Origin: Pseudomonas sp. stari2
GTDB lineage: Bacteria; Pseudomonadota; Gammaproteobacteria; Pseudomonadales; Pseudomonadaceae
Length of the DNA stretch: 64,000 nucleotides
Reading direction: 5' to 3'
NCBI RefSeq assembly: GCF_040760005.1
Contig: NZ_CP099760.1
Location: 335,001-399,000 of the forward strand
A program made the position numbers and the translations under genes. Shown piece by piece: positions 28,001-37,018 of the stretch. Position 1 is the stretch's first letter. Every line of letters begins with the position of its first letter. The notes below the pieces were generated by a model. That model was not told the DNA's origin and did not search any database. It saw only the letters and a list, made by a program, of their open reading frames with translations.

Positions 28001-31000
28001 CGGTGGTTTTACCGACTTCGATGGTGATCTGCTGACCATTGGCCAGGGTCACGGTCACAGGCGAGCCAGTGACAGGCGCGCCCACCGTCGCGGTATAGGT
28101 GACGGCGCCACCTTCAGCAGCGGTTTCGGTCGCGGTGAGTTTCACCGTTGTGGTGTCGATGGTATCGGTGACGTTGGTCACGGCCGGAACGGTGCTCGGC
28201 ACCAGGTTCTCGAAACCACCGCCGGTGACGGTCGAAATAGTTGCTTCGACCTTGCCGGCATCCTTGTAGACGTCATCGGCCGGAGCCGGAACGGTCACGG
28301 TCCCCGTAGTCTTGCCGGCTTCGATGGTGATCACGGCGCCGTTCGACAGGGTCACGGTCACCGGGGTGCCGGCCGGGTTGGTCAGGGTCGCGGTGTAGAC
28401 AATCGAACCACCCTCGGCCACCGAGTCGGTGGCGGTCAGGTTGAGGTTGGTGGTGTCGACCGTGTCCGAAACCGAAGTGTTGGCCGGTTTGCTGTCGACC
28501 GCCAGGTTCTCGTAGTTGCCACCGGTGGCCTTGTCGATGGTCACGCTCAGCGAGCTGCCGCCCGCCAGCGGGCTGTTCGGTGCGACGAAGTTCACGGTGC
28601 CGGTGGTCTCGCCCACGGCGATGGTGATGGTCTGGCCATTGGACAGGGTCACCACGACCGGCGAGCCGGTCACTGGCGCAGTCACGGTCGCGGTGTAGAC
28701 CACGGTTTCGCCTTCGGCGACGTTGGCGGTAGCGGTCAGCGACACGGTGGACGTGTCGATGGTGTCGTGAACGGTGGTGACCGCCGGGGCAGTGCTGGTG
28801 ACCAGATTTTCAAAGTTGCCGCCGGTGGCGCCCTTGATGGTCGTTTCCACGGTGCCGGCGTCCTTGTAGACGTCGTCCTTCGGTGCATCGACGGTCACGG
28901 TGCCGGTAGTTTTGCCGGCCTCGATGGTGATCACGGCGCCGTTGCTCAACGTCACGGTCACCGGGGTGCCGGCGGCGTTGGTCAGGGTCGCGGTGTAGGT
29001 GATATGGCCACCTTCGTTGACTTCCGGCGTCGCGCTCAGCGTCAGGTTGGTGGTGTCGACGGTGTCGGTCACGGTGGTGCTGACGGGGGTTTTATCGGCC
29101 ACGAGGTTTTCGTAGTTGCCGCCGCTCACGCCGGTGATCGAGTTGGTCAGCGGTTCGTGACCGTTGAGTGCGTCGTTTGGCGCGGTGGTGGTCACGGTGC
29201 CGGTGGTTTTGCCCACTTCGATGGTGATCGCCTGACCGTTGGCCAGGGTCACGGTCACCGGGGAACCGGTGACGGGGGCGCCAACGGTGGCGGTGTAGGT
29301 GACGGTGCCGCCTTCCGCCGCCGACTCGGTCGCGGTCAGTTTGACCGTGGTGGTGTCGATGGTGTCAGTGACTTCGGTGACGGCCGGAACGGTGCTCGGC
29401 ACCAGGTTCTCGAAGTTGCCACCGGACGCGTCCTTGATCGTGACTTCAACCTTGCCGGCGTCTTTGTAGACGTCATCGGCCGGGGCTGGAACGCTCACGG
29501 TGCCGGTGGTTTTGCCCGCGTCGATGGTGATGACAGCTCCGTTCGACAAGGTCACGGTGACTGGCGAGCCAGCGGCGTTGGTCAGGGTTGCGGTGTAGGT
29601 GATCTGGCCACCTTCGGCCACGGTGCCGGTCGCGGTCAGCGACAGGTTGGTGGTGTCGATGGTATCGGTGACCGTGGTGCTGACCGGGGTTTTGTCGGCG
29701 ACCAGATTCTCGTAGTTGCCACCGCTCACATCCGTAATCGCGTTGGTCAGTGGTGCATGGCCGTTCAGCGCATCGTTCGGCGCGGTAGTGGTGACGGTGC
29801 CGGTGGTTTTGCCGACTTCGATGGTGATCGACTGACCGTTGGACAGAGTCACGGTGACTGGCGAGCCAGTCACAGGTGCGCCGACAGTCGCGGTGTAGGT
29901 GACGGTGCCGCCTTCCGCCGCCGACTCGGTCGCGGTCAGTTTGACCGTGGTGGTGTCGATGGTGTCGGTGACCTGGGTGACTGCAGGAACAGTGCTTGGC
30001 ACCAGGTTCTCGAAGTTGCCGCCAGTAGCCGTCGAAATGGTCGCTTCGACTTTGCCCGCATCCTTGTAAACGTCATCGGCCGGGGCCGGAACGCTTACGG
30101 TGCCGGTGGTTTTACCGGCTTCGATGGTGATCACCGCGCCGTTCGACAAGGTCACGGTCACCGGAGTACCTGCCGGGTTGGTCAGGGTCGCGGTGTAGAC
30201 GATCGAACCCCCTTCGGCCACGGAACCAGTGGCGCTCAGGGTCAGGTTGGTGGTGTCGACGGTGTCGGTCACGGTGGTGCTGACCGGAGTTTTGTCAGCG
30301 ACCAGATTCTCGTAGTTGCCACCGGTCACGCCGGTGATCGAGTTGGTCAGCGGCTCGTGACCGTTCAACGCGTCGTTCGGCGCGGTGGTGGTCACGGTAC
30401 CGGTGGTCTTGCCGACTTCGATGGTGATTTGTTGACCATTGGCCAGGGTCACGGTCACAGGCGATCCGGTCACTGGCGCGCCAACAGTGGCGGTGTAAGT
30501 GACGGTGCCACCTTCAGCAGCGGTTTCGGTCGCAGTCAGCTTGACCGTGGTGGTGTCGATGGTGTCGGTGACTTCGGTAACCGCTGGAACAGTGCTTGGC
30601 ACGAGGTTTTCAAAGTTGCCGCCAGACGCATCCTTGATGGTGACTTCGACTTTGCCTGCGTCCTTGTAGACGTCATCGGCAGGGGCTGGAACGGTCACAG
30701 TGCCGGTGGTTTTGCCAGCCTCGATGGTGATGACCGAGCCGTTGCTCAAGGTGACGGTCACCGGAGTGCCGGCGGGGTTGGTCAGCGTGGCGGTGTAAAC
30801 AATCGAACCACCCTCGGCCACGGTGCCGGTCGCGGTCAGCGACAGGTTGGTGGTGTCGACGGTGTCGGTCACGGTGGTGCTGACCGGAGTTTTGTCAGCC
30901 ACCAGATTCTCGTAGTTGCCGCCGCTCACGCCAGTGATCGAGTTGCTCAACGGTTCGTGACCGTTCAACGCATCGTTCGGTGCGGTGGTGGTCACGGTGC

Positions 31001-34000
31001 CGGTGGTCTTGCCGACTTCGATGGTGATGGTCTGGCCGTTGGCCAAAGTGACAGTCACTGGCGAACCGGTCACAGGTGCACTGACCGTCGCGGTGTAGGT
31101 AACAGTGCCGCCCTCGGCCACCGAGGTGTCAGCCGTCAATTTGACGGTTGAGGTGTCGATGGTGTCAGTCACTTCAGTGACGGCTGGAACGGTGCTTGGC
31201 ACCAAGTTCTCGAAGTTGCCGCCGGACGCGTCCTTGATCGTGACTTCAACCTTGCCGGCGTCCTTGTAGACGTCATCGGCAGGGGCCGGAACGGTCACGG
31301 TGCCGGTGGTTTTTCCGGCTTCGATGGTGATGACCGAGCCATTGCTCAAGGTCACGGTCACCGGCGTGCCTGCCGGGTTGGTCAGCGTGGCGGTGTAGAC
31401 AATCGAGCCGCCCTCGGCCACGGTGCCAGTCGCGGTCAGCGACAGGTTGGTGGTGTCGACGGTATCGGTCACGGTGGTGCTGACCGGTGTCTTGTCGGCG
31501 ACCAGGTTCTCGTAGTTGCCGCCGCTTACCTCGGTAATCGAGTTGGTCAGCGGTGCATGGCCGTTCAACGCATCGTTCGGCGCTGTGGTGGTGACGGTAC
31601 CGGTGGTTTTACCGACTTCGATGGTGATTTGCTGACCATTGGCCAGGGTCACGGTCACCGGCGATCCGGTCACTGGCGCGCCAACGGTAGCGGTGTAAGT
31701 GACAGTACCACCTTCTGCTGCCGACTCGGTCGCGGTCAGCTTCACCGTGGTGGTGTCGATGGTGTCGGTAACTTCGGTAACCGCCGGGACAGTGCTCGGA
31801 ACGAGGTTTTCGAAGTTGCCACCGGACGCATCCTTGATGGTGACTTCGACTTTGCCTGCGTCCTTGTAGACGTCATCGGCTGGAGCCGGAACGGTCACGG
31901 TGCCGGTGGTTTTGCCCGCTTCGATGGTGATGACGGAGCCGTTGCTCAACGTCACGGTCACCGGGGTGCCGGCAGGGTTGGTCAAGGTAGCGGTGTAAAT
32001 GATCGAACCACCCTCGGCCACGGTGCCAGTGGCGCTCAGGGTCAGGTTGGTGGTGTCGACGGTGTCGGTCACGGTGGTGCTGACAGGAGTCTTGTCGGCG
32101 ACGAGGTTCTCGTAATTACCGCCGCTGACGCCTGTGATCGAGTTGGTCAGTGGTTCGTGACCATTCAACGCATCGTTCGGTGCGGTGGTGGTCACGGTGC
32201 CGGTGGTTTTACCGACTTCGATGGTGATCTGCTGACCATTGGCCAGGGTCACGGTCACTGGCGATCCGCTCACCGGGGCACCGACGGTGGCGGTGTAGGT
32301 GACGTTGCCACCTTCTGCTGCCGATTCGGTCGCGGTGAGTTTCACCGTGGTGGTGTCGATGGTGTCAGTTACTTCAGTGACGGCTGGAACGGTGCTTGGC
32401 ACCAGGTTCTCGAAGTTGCCGCCAGCGGTATTGGTGATGGTGACTTCGACTTTGCCGGCATCCTTGTAGACGTCATCAGCCGGAGCCGGAACAGTCACGG
32501 TACCAGTAGTTTTGCCAGCCTCGATGGTGATGACCGAGCCATTGCTCAAGGTCACAGTCACCGGCGTGCCGGCCGGGTTGGTCAGCGTGGCGGTGTAGAC
32601 GATCGAGCCACCCTCGGCCACGGAACCGGTCGCGCTCAGTGTCAGATTGGTGGTATCGACGGTGTCGGTGACCGTGGTCGAAACCGGTGTCTTGTCGGCC
32701 ACGAGGTTCTCGTAATTGCCGCCGCTCACATCAGTGATCGAGTTGGTCAGCGGCGCGTGGCCGTTGAGTACATCGTTCGGTGCGGTGGTGGTCACGCTGC
32801 CGGTGGTCTTGCCGACTTCGATGGTGATGGTCTGACCGTTGGCCAGTGTCACGGTCACAGGCGAACCGGTCACCGGTGCGCCAACGGTGGCGGTATAAGT
32901 AACGGTGCCGCCTTCAGCGACCGAAGTGTCAGCGGTCAGTTTCACGGTCGAAGTGTCGATGGTATCGGTCACTTCGGTAACCGCCGGGACAGTGCTCGGA
33001 ACGAGGTTCTCGAAATTGCCGCCGGACGCATCCTTGATCGTGACTTCAACCTTGCCGGCGTCCTTGTAGACGTCATCGGCCGGTGCCGGAACGGTCACGG
33101 TGCCGGTGGTCTTGCCGGCCTCGATGGTGATCACCGCGCCATTGGACAGGGTCACGGTGACTGGTGAGCCGGCGGCATTGGTCAGGGTCGCGGTGTAGAC
33201 AATCGAACCGCCCTCGGCCACGGAGCCAGTGGCGCTGAGGGTCAGGTTGGTGGTGTCGACGGTATCGGTGATCGTGGTCGAAACCGGGGTTTTGTCAGCC
33301 ACGAGGTTTTCGTAGTTGCCGCCCGTCACGCCAGTGATCGAGTTGGTCAGTGGCGGATTGCCGGTCAGCGCATCATTCGGCGCTGTGGCGGTCACGGTAC
33401 CGGTGGTCTTGCCGACTTCGATGGTGATCTGCTGACCATTGGCCAGGGTCACGGTCACAGGCGAACCAGTCACAGGGGCGCCGACGGTAGCGGTGTAAGT
33501 GACGGTGCCACCTTCCGCCGCCGATTCGGTCGCGGTGAGCTTCACCGTTGTGGTGTCGATGGTGTCGGTGACTTCAGTAACCGCCGGGACAGTGCTCGGC
33601 ACCAGGTTCTCGAAGTTGCCGCCCGTGGTGCCGGTAATGCTGACTTCGACTTTACCCGCGTCCTTGTAAACGTCATCGGCTGGCGCAGGAACGGTCACGC
33701 TGCCGGTGGTCTTGCCCGCTTCAATGGTGATGACGGAGCCGTTGCTCAACGTCACAGTCACCGGGGTGCCGGCCGGGTTGGTCAGGGTCGCGGTGTAAAC
33801 GATCGAGCCGCCTTCGGCCACGGAACCGGTCGCGGACAGCGACAGATTGGTGGTGTCGATGGAATCGGTGACGGTGGTGGTCGCCGGCGTGGTGTTCGGC
33901 ACCAGATTTTCGAAGTTGCCGCCGGTAGCACCGGTAATGGTGGTGCTGACGGTGCCGCCGTTGCTGTAGACGTCATTCGGTGCTGTCGGCACGTTGACGC

Positions 34001-35273
34001 TGCCGCTGGTCTTGCCGGCTTCGATGGTGATGGTCGAGCCGTTCGACAGGGTTACGGTCACCGGCGTCTGCGCCGGGTTGGTCAGGGTCGCGGTGTAGGT
34101 GATCTGGCCACCTTCAACCACGGTGCCGGTCGCGGTCAGGGTCAGGTTGGTGGTGTCGACCGAATCGACGATATTGGTGACGGCTGGCGTCGGGTTCGGC
34201 ACCAGATTCTCGAAGTTGCCACCCGTGGCACCGGTGATCGTGGTGGTGACGGTGCTGCCATTGTTGTAGACGTCATTCGGTGCGGTCGGCACGTTGACGG
34301 TGCCAGTGGTCTGGCCGGCGCCGATGGTGATGGTCGAGCCGTTGGACAGGGTGACGGTCACCGGCGTCTGCGCCGGGTTGGTCAGGGTCGCGGTGTAGGT
34401 GATCTGGCCACCTTCGGTAACGCTGTTGCCTGCCGTCAGGGTGACGGTGGTGGTGTCGATGGTGTCGGTAACCTGGGTCACGGCCGGCGTGGTCGGCACG
34501 GTGACGGTAATGCCGTTGCCACCGGTGGTGCCGGTGACAGTCACGTTGATCTGGGTCGAGTCGTTGTAGACCGTATCGTTCGGTGCCAGCGGCACGTTGA
34601 CGGTGCCCGTGGTGGAGCCTGCCGGAATCACGATCACCGAACCGTTGGACAGGGTGATGGTCAGGTCGGTCAGCGGCGCTTGGGTCAGGGTCGCGGTGTA
34701 CACCAGCACGCCGCCGGCTTCGGTGATGGTCGGCGTGGCGCTGAGGCTCAGGGTCGAGTCACGCAGGGCGTTGGTGGTGGTATCGGTGGTCTGGCCACCG
34801 GTGATGTTCTGGGCGGCCTGGCCGGCGGAATTGATGCCTGCAGTCGGAAAACCGATGGTCGGGTCGACACGGCCTGCGGTCGCATCAAGCATTACAAAGC
34901 TGTGGCCACCCCCGGCGGCACCGCCAGTACCAGCGGCGCTCGGGCCGGCAGCGGTGGCTTCAAGGGCAGTGGTCGGGTCGGCGCCGGCGGCGATGGCTTG
35001 TTGCAGTTCTGCAACGGATGGCGCGGCTTGCGCGGTGGCCTCGGCCAGATCGGTGCTGGAGTCCGGAGTGCTGGCGCTCCACTGCGTTTCGCGGCCCAGG
35101 TCCAGGGTGCGGCCATCGGCCAGTTCCAGGGACACCGCGCCGGAAACGCCGGTATCGACCTGATCGCCGACGAACAAACGGTCGCCTTCAACGAGTACGC
35201 GACGGACGCCCTCTGGGGACACCACGAAAACCTGACCGACAATGCTTTTGACGATGGCAACAACACTGCTCAT
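19041..35273 (-). CDS. lapA: LapA, giant RTX-type surface adhesin (5,410 aa)
   Basis: The protein opens with an N-terminal retention module ([20 protein letters not shown] to about residue 75) that plugs it in the LapE pore. The LapG cleavage motif TAAG is at 107-110, and forty 100-aa Ig-like repeats span about 178-4177. A Calx-beta-like region, cadherin-like and PA14-like domains and a VWA domain ([13 protein letters not shown]) follow. RTX calcium repeats (GGSGNDTL type) and a C-terminal type I secretion signal close it. It is exported by LapB/LapC/LapE and mediates irreversible attachment and biofilm formation. I use the ATG at 35273 behind GGAG. The P. fluorescens homologue has the same order and about 4,900 aa. 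The length reflects repeat number. Confidence 0.97.
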   Translation of the reverse strand: MSSVVAIVKSIVGQVFVVSPEGVRRVLVEGDRLFVGDQVDTGVSGAVSLELADGRTLDLGRETQWSASTPDSSTDLAEATAQAAPSVAELQQAIAAGADPTTALEATAAGPSAAGTGGAAGGGHSFVMLDATAGRVDPTIGFPTAGINSAGQAAQNITGGQTTDTTTNALRDSTLSLSATPTITEAGGVLVYTATLTQAPLTDLTITLSNGSVIVIPAGSTTGTVNVPLAPNDTVYNDSTQINVTVTGTTGGNGITVTVPTTPAVTQVTDTIDTTTVTLTAGNSVTEGGQITYTATLTNPAQTPVTVTLSNGSTITIGAGQTTGTVNVPTAPNDVYNNGSTVTTTITGATGGNFENLVPNPTPAVTNIVDSVDTTNLTLTATGTVVEGGQITYTATLTNPAQTPVTVTLSNGSTITIEAGKTSGSVNVPTAPNDVYSNGGTVSTTITGATGGNFENLVPNTTPATTTVTDSIDTTNLSLSATGSVAEGGSIVYTATLTNPAGTPVTVTLSNGSVITIEAGKTTGSVTVPAPADDVYKDAGKVEVSITGTTGGNFENLVPSTVPAVTEVTDTIDTTTVKLTATESAAEGGTVTYTATVGAPVTGSPVTVTLANGQQITIEVGKTTGTVTATAPNDALTGNPPLTNSITGVTGGNYENLVADKTPVSTTITDTVDTTNLTLSATGSVAEGGSIVYTATLTNAAGSPVTVTLSNGAVITIEAGKTTGTVTVPAPADDVYKDAGKVEVTIKDASGGNFENLVPSTVPAVTEVTDTIDTSTVKLTADTSVAEGGTVTYTATVGAPVTGSPVTVTLANGQTITIEVGKTTGSVTTTAPNDVLNGHAPLTNSITDVSGGNYENLVADKTPVSTTVTDTVDTTNLTLSATGSVAEGGSIVYTATLTNPAGTPVTVTLSNGSVITIEAGKTTGTVTVPAPADDVYKDAGKVEVTITNTAGGNFENLVPSTVPAVTEVTDTIDTTTVKLTATESAAEGGNVTYTATVGAPVSGSPVTVTLANGQQITIEVGKTTGTVTTTAPNDALNGHEPLTNSITGVSGGNYENLVADKTPVSTTVTDTVDTTNLTLSATGTVAEGGSIIYTATLTNPAGTPVTVTLSNGSVITIEAGKTTGTVTVPAPADDVYKDAGKVEVTIKDASGGNFENLVPSTVPAVTEVTDTIDTTTVKLTATESAAEGGTVTYTATVGAPVTGSPVTVTLANGQQITIEVGKTTGTVTTTAPNDALNGHAPLTNSITEVSGGNYENLVADKTPVSTTVTDTVDTTNLSLTATGTVAEGGSIVYTATLTNPAGTPVTVTLSNGSVITIEAGKTTGTVTVPAPADDVYKDAGKVEVTIKDASGGNFENLVPSTVPAVTEVTDTIDTSTVKLTADTSVAEGGTVTYTATVSAPVTGSPVTVTLANGQTITIEVGKTTGTVTTTAPNDALNGHEPLSNSITGVSGGNYENLVADKTPVSTTVTDTVDTTNLSLTATGTVAEGGSIVYTATLTNPAGTPVTVTLSNGSVITIEAGKTTGTVTVPAPADDVYKDAGKVEVTIKDASGGNFENLVPSTVPAVTEVTDTIDTTTVKLTATETAAEGGTVTYTATVGAPVTGSPVTVTLANGQQITIEVGKTTGTVTTTAPNDALNGHEPLTNSITGVTGGNYENLVADKTPVSTTVTDTVDTTNLTLSATGSVAEGGSIVYTATLTNPAGTPVTVTLSNGAVITIEAGKTTGTVSVPAPADDVYKDAGKVEATISTATGGNFENLVPSTVPAVTQVTDTIDTTTVKLTATESAAEGGTVTYTATVGAPVTGSPVTVTLSNGQSITIEVGKTTGTVTTTAPNDALNGHAPLTNAITDVSGGNYENLVADKTPVSTTVTDTIDTTNLSLTATGTVAEGGQITYTATLTNAAGSPVTVTLSNGAVITIDAGKTTGTVSVPAPADDVYKDAGKVEVTIKDASGGNFENLVPSTVPAVTEVTDTIDTTTVKLTATESAAEGGTVTYTATVGAPVTGSPVTVTLANGQAITIEVGKTTGTVTTTAPNDALNGHEPLTNSITGVSGGNYENLVADKTPVSTTVTDTVDTTNLTLSATPEVNEGGHITYTATLTNAAGTPVTVTLSNGAVITIEAGKTTGTVTVDAPKDDVYKDAGTVETTIKGATGGNFENLVTSTAPAVTTVHDTIDTSTVSLTATANVAEGETVVYTATVTAPVTGSPVVVTLSNGQTITIAVGETTGTVNFVAPNSPLAGGSSLSVTIDKATGGNYENLAVDSKPANTSVSDTVDTTNLNLTATDSVAEGGSIVYTATLTNPAGTPVTVTLSNGAVITIEAGKTTGTVTVPAPADDVYKDAGKVEATISTVTGGGFENLVPSTVPAVTNVTDTIDTTTVKLTATETAAEGGAVTYTATVGAPVTGSPVTVTLANGQQITIEVGKTTGTVTTTAPNDALNGHEPLTNSITGVSGGNYENLVADKTPVSTTVTDTVDTTNLTLSATGSVAEGGSIVYTATLTNPAGTPVTVTLSNGAVITIEAGKTTGTVSVPAPADDVYKDAGKVEATISTATGGNFENLVPSTVPAVTQVTDTIDTTTVKLTATESAAEGGTVTYTATVGAPVTGSPVTVTLSNGQQITIEVGKTTGTVTTTAPNDALNGHAPLTNAITDVSGGNYENLVADKTPVSTTVTDTIDTTNLSLTATGTVAEGGSITYTATLTNPAGTPLTVTLSNGAVITIEAGKTTGTVTVPAPADDVYKDAGKVEVTIKDATGGNFENLVPSTVPAVTEVTDTIDTTTVKLTASETAAEGGSVTYTATVGAPVTGSPVVVTLTNGQQITIEVGKTTGTVTTTAPNDVLNGHAPLTNAITNVSGGNYENLVADKTPVSTTVTDTIDTTNLSLTATGTVAEGGQITYTATLTNAAGSPVTVTLSNGAVITIDAGKTTGTVTVPAPADDVYKDAGTVEATIKSATGGNFENLVTSNTPAVTNVTDTIDTTTVKLTATESAAEGGTVTYTATVGAPVTGSPVTVTLSNGQQITIEVGKTTGTVTTTAPNDALTGHAPLTNAITNVSGGNYENLVADKTPVSTTVTDTVDTTNLTLSATNSVSEGGSIIYTATLTNAAGTPVTVTLSNGAVITIDAGKTTGTVTVPAPADDVYKDAGTVEATIKSATGGNFENLVTSTAPAVTQVTDTIDTTTVKLTATESAAEGGTVTYTATVGAPVTGSPVTVTLSNGQTITIEVGKTTGTVTTTAPNDALTGHAPLTNAITDVSGGNYENLVADKTPVSTTVTDTIDTTNLSLTATGTVAEGGSITYTATLTNAAGSPMTVTLSNGAVITIDAGKTTGTVTVPAPADDVYKDAGTVQATIKSATGGNFENLVTSNTPAVTNVTDTIDTTTVKLTATETAAEGGTVTYTATVGAPVTGSPVTVTLSNGQTITIEVGKTTGTVTTTAPNDVLTGHAPLTNAITNASGGNYENLVADKTPVSTTVTDTIDTTNLSLTATGTVAEGGQITYTATLTNAAGSPVTVTLSNGAVITIDAGKTTGTVTVPAPADDVYKDAGNVQATIKSATGGNFENLVTSTTPAVTSVTDTIDTTTVKLTATATAAEGGTVTYTATVGAPVTGSPVTVTLSNGQQITIEVGKTTGTVTTTAPNDVLNGHAPLTNAITGVSGGNYENLVADKTPVSTTVTDTIDTTNLSLSATNSVAEGGSIIYTATLTNAAGTPVTVTLSNGAVITIDAGKTTGTVTVPAPADDVYKDAGTVQATITNATGGNFENLVTSTTPAVTNVTDTIDTTTVKLTATATAAEGGNVVYTATVGAPVTGSPVTVTLSNGQTITIEVGKTTGTVTTTAPNDALNGHAPLTNAITNVSGGNYENLVADKTPVSTTVTDTIDTTNLSLTATGTVAEGGSIVYTATLTNAAGTPVTVTLSNGAVITIDAGKTTGTVTVPAPADDVYKDAGTIQATIKSATGGNFENLVTSNTPAVTNVTDTIDTTTVKLTATATAAEGGNVVYTATVGAPVTGSPVTVALSNGQTITIDIGKTTGTVTTTAPNDVLNGHAPLTNSITNVSGGNYENLVADKTPVSTTVTDTIDTTNLSLTATGTVAEGGQITYTATLTNAAGTPVTVTLSNGSVITIEAGKTTGTVTVPAPADDVYKDAGTVQATITNATGGNFENLVTSNTPAVTNVTDTIDTTTVSITGSTSVTEGQTATYTVSLTHPAQTEVTLKIVYSGTAADGSDFTGVYTVKIPAGASSAQFNVATIDDKITEGTENFVVKIDSATGGNFENLAVSSTNGSVSTSIIDNDAPPVLDLDANNSSGATGADYKVTFTENTPGAGVSIADTDISITDPDSTMLTGATIVLTNRQDGDALNLGNSVNGITINANSTNGTITLTLSGNATLADYMQAIKNITFTNSSEDPSTVPRIITVTVTDGGNYSNVATTTVNVVAVNDAPVAAPVNVTGTEDTPLILGWSTFGVTDVDSPASSLGVKITQLPGEGKLQYLDGSTWKDVATNQTFSKADIDAGKLRFLPDANESGANGYGGTGLGNNQADYAQIKFQPTDGQLLGNTGTIKIDITPVADAPTLSVADNSVKSTGLIKEVWTGLSGLGTDGSGANSTTLKNVIDGAGTANSKGNVTNVQSDGNVAAGTASKTSGLIYLEAGKTYTFTGTGDDSLLVNIGGKNVASTTWGAGGNLNGSFTPTTSGYYTLEIYHHNQSGPGSYDVNLSVNGGTAIDLSSAGVPIYTGVQDLVNSGVTVSDLHGTNGEGYYDGYKLNTGAEGTTVKLSSISTALTDTDGSETLSIKISGAPVGSVLSDGAGHSFTVTATSGDANVTGWNLGSLTVTPPAYYNGQFNLTVTSTSTEALGGSASTTATIPVSVVPAVYNSIVATSADDTVTGTDGNDIIVADIGGLTVVPGTNYNIAFMVDSSGSMSTSSINAAKDSLTSVFNTLKQSMGNNSGTVNIFLVDFDTQVNKSVSVNLNDPNALTKLKAVLDSMTSGGGTNYEDVFKATANFFQSTEAVANTGAKNLTYFITDGQPTYYQSGEQTNPTLYGNVKLDDVVKTSNYKLGDSFSTYIDSTHYLTISTAGAVVLQTYKNGSWNWSNVGTIHAQGDGTYELSSLAGSGSSTSQATTDNANSAFALLGNLSNVEAIGINSGVSLNDLKPYDTDHNPQTNIDPKDLANSIIGHTEATMPGNDTVNGGDGNDILFGDLVSFNGIAGEGYQAIQAFVAQQTGVDVSKVTTSNVHQYITEHYQAFDVSGAHDGNDTLLGGAGNDILFGGGGNDVLDGGKGNDILLGGSGNDTLIGGQGNDILIGGSGADTFVWKAGDTGNDVIKDFNASEGDRIDLRDLLQGESGSTIDNFLKITTVDGVSSLQVSSAGKFNSADAAAATPDVTIKLEGNNWSTANIHNLIAGSDPTIKVDHNNS
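19370..19740 (-). other. LapA RTX nonapeptide block
   Basis: This part encodes a run of glycine/aspartate nonapeptides of the GGxGNDxLxG type (at least seven between 19370 and 19530, plus one outlying set near 19700-19740). These bind Ca2+ and drive folding after type I secretion. The secretion signal lies beyond, at 19041-19370. Confidence 0.93.
22741..34740 (-). repeat. Forty tandem 300-bp repeats within lapA
   Basis: The conserved string GGTGGTGTCGA recurs at the same phase every 300 bp from 22741 to 34441, with a related boundary at 34741. This gives forty 100-codon units without a single insertion or deletion. The first three units (34740-33841) are distinct. From 33840 onward two types alternate, giving a 600-bp period. 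Type A is N-L-[ST]-L-[ST]-A-T, T-L-T-N-[PA]-A and DDVYKDAG. Type B is [15 protein letters not shown] and [11 protein letters not shown] divergent B/A pair sits at 28441-29040. Confidence 0.97.
34944..34955 (-). other. LapG cleavage site (TAAG) in LapA
   Basis: These codons encode T107-A108-A109-G110 in the context [12 protein letters not shown]. LapG of P. fluorescens cleaves LapA between the two alanines of a TAAG motif at the same residue numbers. Confidence 0.92.
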
Positions 35274-35631
35274 TGAAGACTCTCCGGGTGTCACGTTCAG
35301 TTGACTTCCATAGACCTGATGGCTTTCTGCGCCGATTCAGTCTGGACGTACTTTTAAAAAAATGTGAATCAAGTTTGACGGCGATTTACGTCAATATTTT
35401 GACTAGATTCTTTCGCTATTAAGTTTATGCCAAACTATTGACCTTCTGGGAGCCATCCTAAACAATCGCCCCAGTAATGTCACATTGATATTTATGCGGC
35501 GACCTGCCTTCAGCGTGTGATCCAGTTCCGGTTTTAAACTTTCCGACATACGGTCATTCCGGTTGCCATCTTCCGACGCAGCTCGCCATTTTGCTGTGAT
35601 TCAAGACAAGAAGTTCTGGGAAATCTTTACC
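35274..35631. promoter_or_regulatory. Divergent promoter region lapA / lapE
   Basis: This 358-bp AT-rich intergenic region carries promoters for lapA (leftward) and lapE (rightward). Besides the FleQ box at 35390, a second imperfect inverted repeat TTGACG-N8-CGTCAA (35375-35394) overlaps it, and a half-site-like ATTGACC lies near 35437. No RNA gene is evident. Confidence 0.75.
35390..35403. promoter_or_regulatory. FleQ box
   Basis: GTCAATATTTTGAC is a perfect inverted repeat (GTCAA-N4-TTGAC). It differs only in the centre from the FleQ consensus GTCAATAAATTGAC described for Pseudomonas biofilm promoters. FleQ, a c-di-GMP-responsive regulator, controls lapA in P. putida. The box is about 117 bp upstream of the lapA ATG. 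Confidence 0.75.
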
Positions 35632-36984
35632 ATGCGTTCGCACCTGCTCAAGGCTCTACCCTTCGCTCTCGCTGCCTCTTTTGCACAAGCACAATCCTTA
35701 CCGGAAGCCATGCAACAGGCACTGGATGTCCATCCGGAAATCCAGGCAGGGGTCAACAGTCGTTTGGCTGCGGATTATCAGTTAAAGGCTGCCAAAGGTG
35801 GATACCTGCCCAAGGTCGACCTGCTCGGCGGTTATGGCCGTGAAGGTACCGACAGCGTCACCACTCGTGCCAACGGTGGCGGCAATCACTGGCAAACCCT
35901 GAACCGTGGCGAGTCGAGTGTGCGTCTGTCGCAAATGGTTTTTGACGGTTTTGCGACGTCCAGCGAAGTCGGGCGTCAACAAGCCACCGTCAACTCCCGC
36001 GCCTATTCCTTGCTTGGCACCTCCGAGCGCACTGCGCTGACCGTGGCCCAGGTTTACCTGGATGTACTGACCCGTCGCGAATTCGTGCGCCTGGCCGAGG
36101 AAAACCTCAAGAGCCACCAGCGCATCTACGACCAGATCCAGTTGCGCACCCAGCGCGGCGTCGGCAGCGGTGCCGACCTCGACCAGGCCGAAGCGCGGAT
36201 GGCCCAGGCCCGCAACAATTTGATCACCGAGCAGACCAACCTCGCCGACTCGGAAACCAACTTCCTCAGCGCCGTCGGCCAGATGCCCGATCAACTGGAG
36301 CGTCCGGCGCCGTTCATGGCGATGATGCCGGCCAACCTCAATGAAGCGCGCCAGCAGATGCTGGAAAACAGCCCGATCCTGCGTTCGGCCGAGTCCGACA
36401 TCGCCGCTGCCGAAAAGCAGTATGAAACCGCCAAGTCGACCTTCTACCCGCGTTTCGACGCCGAGCTGGGCCGCACCGCCGACAACGACCTCGACGGCCA
36501 GAACGGTCACAACAATGAATGGCAGGCGATGCTGCGCATGCGCTTCAACCTGTACTCCGGTGGTAGCAACAAGGCGGATCTTGAATCCAAGTCCTACCTG
36601 TCGAACCAGGCGCTGGACATCCGCAACAACGCCCTGCGTCAGTTGAACGAAGAACTGGGCCTGGCCTGGAACGCCCTGAACAACGCCAACGCCCAGGTGC
36701 CGATCGCTCAGCAGTACGTTGATCACAGCACCGCAGTGCGCACCGCTTACCAGCGTCAGTTCAGCCTCGGCGAACGTACCCTGCTGGATTTGCTCGACAG
36801 TGAAAACGAACTCTTCACTGCTTCGCGCCGTCTGGCCGAGATCAAAAACATTCAGTTATTTACTCAGTACCGAATCAAGGCGACCATGGGCGAGTTGCTC
36901 AAGAGCCAGGGAGTGGTCGCACCGATGGCATCCGTTGTGCAGAACGACGTGAAGCCCAAGGTTCAACTGCCCGGGATGAATTGA
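35632..36984 (+). CDS. lapE: LapE, TolC-like outer-membrane channel of the LapA secretion system
   Basis: A 450-aa TolC-family protein starting MRSHLLKALPFALAASFAQA, a clear signal peptide with an AQA cleavage motif. Two outer-membrane-efflux repeats follow, with long helical segments (e.g. 125-230 and 330-420) and the typical LLDLLDSENELFTA motif near the end. It forms the outer-membrane pore through which LapA leaves and in which the LapA retention module stays lodged. The frame is open 23 codons upstream, but the signal peptide fixes the start at 35632. It is the first gene of lapEBC. Confidence 0.95.
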   Translation: MRSHLLKALPFALAASFAQAQSLPEAMQQALDVHPEIQAGVNSRLAADYQLKAAKGGYLPKVDLLGGYGREGTDSVTTRANGGGNHWQTLNRGESSVRLSQMVFDGFATSSEVGRQQATVNSRAYSLLGTSERTALTVAQVYLDVLTRREFVRLAEENLKSHQRIYDQIQLRTQRGVGSGADLDQAEARMAQARNNLITEQTNLADSETNFLSAVGQMPDQLERPAPFMAMMPANLNEARQQMLENSPILRSAESDIAAAEKQYETAKSTFYPRFDAELGRTADNDLDGQNGHNNEWQAMLRMRFNLYSGGSNKADLESKSYLSNQALDIRNNALRQLNEELGLAWNALNNANAQVPIAQQYVDHSTAVRTAYQRQFSLGERTLLDLLDSENELFTASRRLAEIKNIQLFTQYRIKATMGELLKSQGVVAPMASVVQNDVKPKVQLPGMN

Positions 36985-37018
36985 GTTGTCCCTTTTCAAC
37001 TGTTAAAGAGTGTCGAGC

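Noticed and set aside
20868..31151. 3,427-codon plus-strand open frame opposite lapA
   Set aside because: Its translation is a Gly/His/Asp/Arg-rich repeat with no fold-like composition. It is explained by the 300-bp in-frame repeats of the real gene lapA on the other strand.
22741..34740. Long regular repeat array considered as CRISPR or satellite DNA
   Set aside because: Units are 300 bp, coding, continuous with LapA on both sides and lack spacers.
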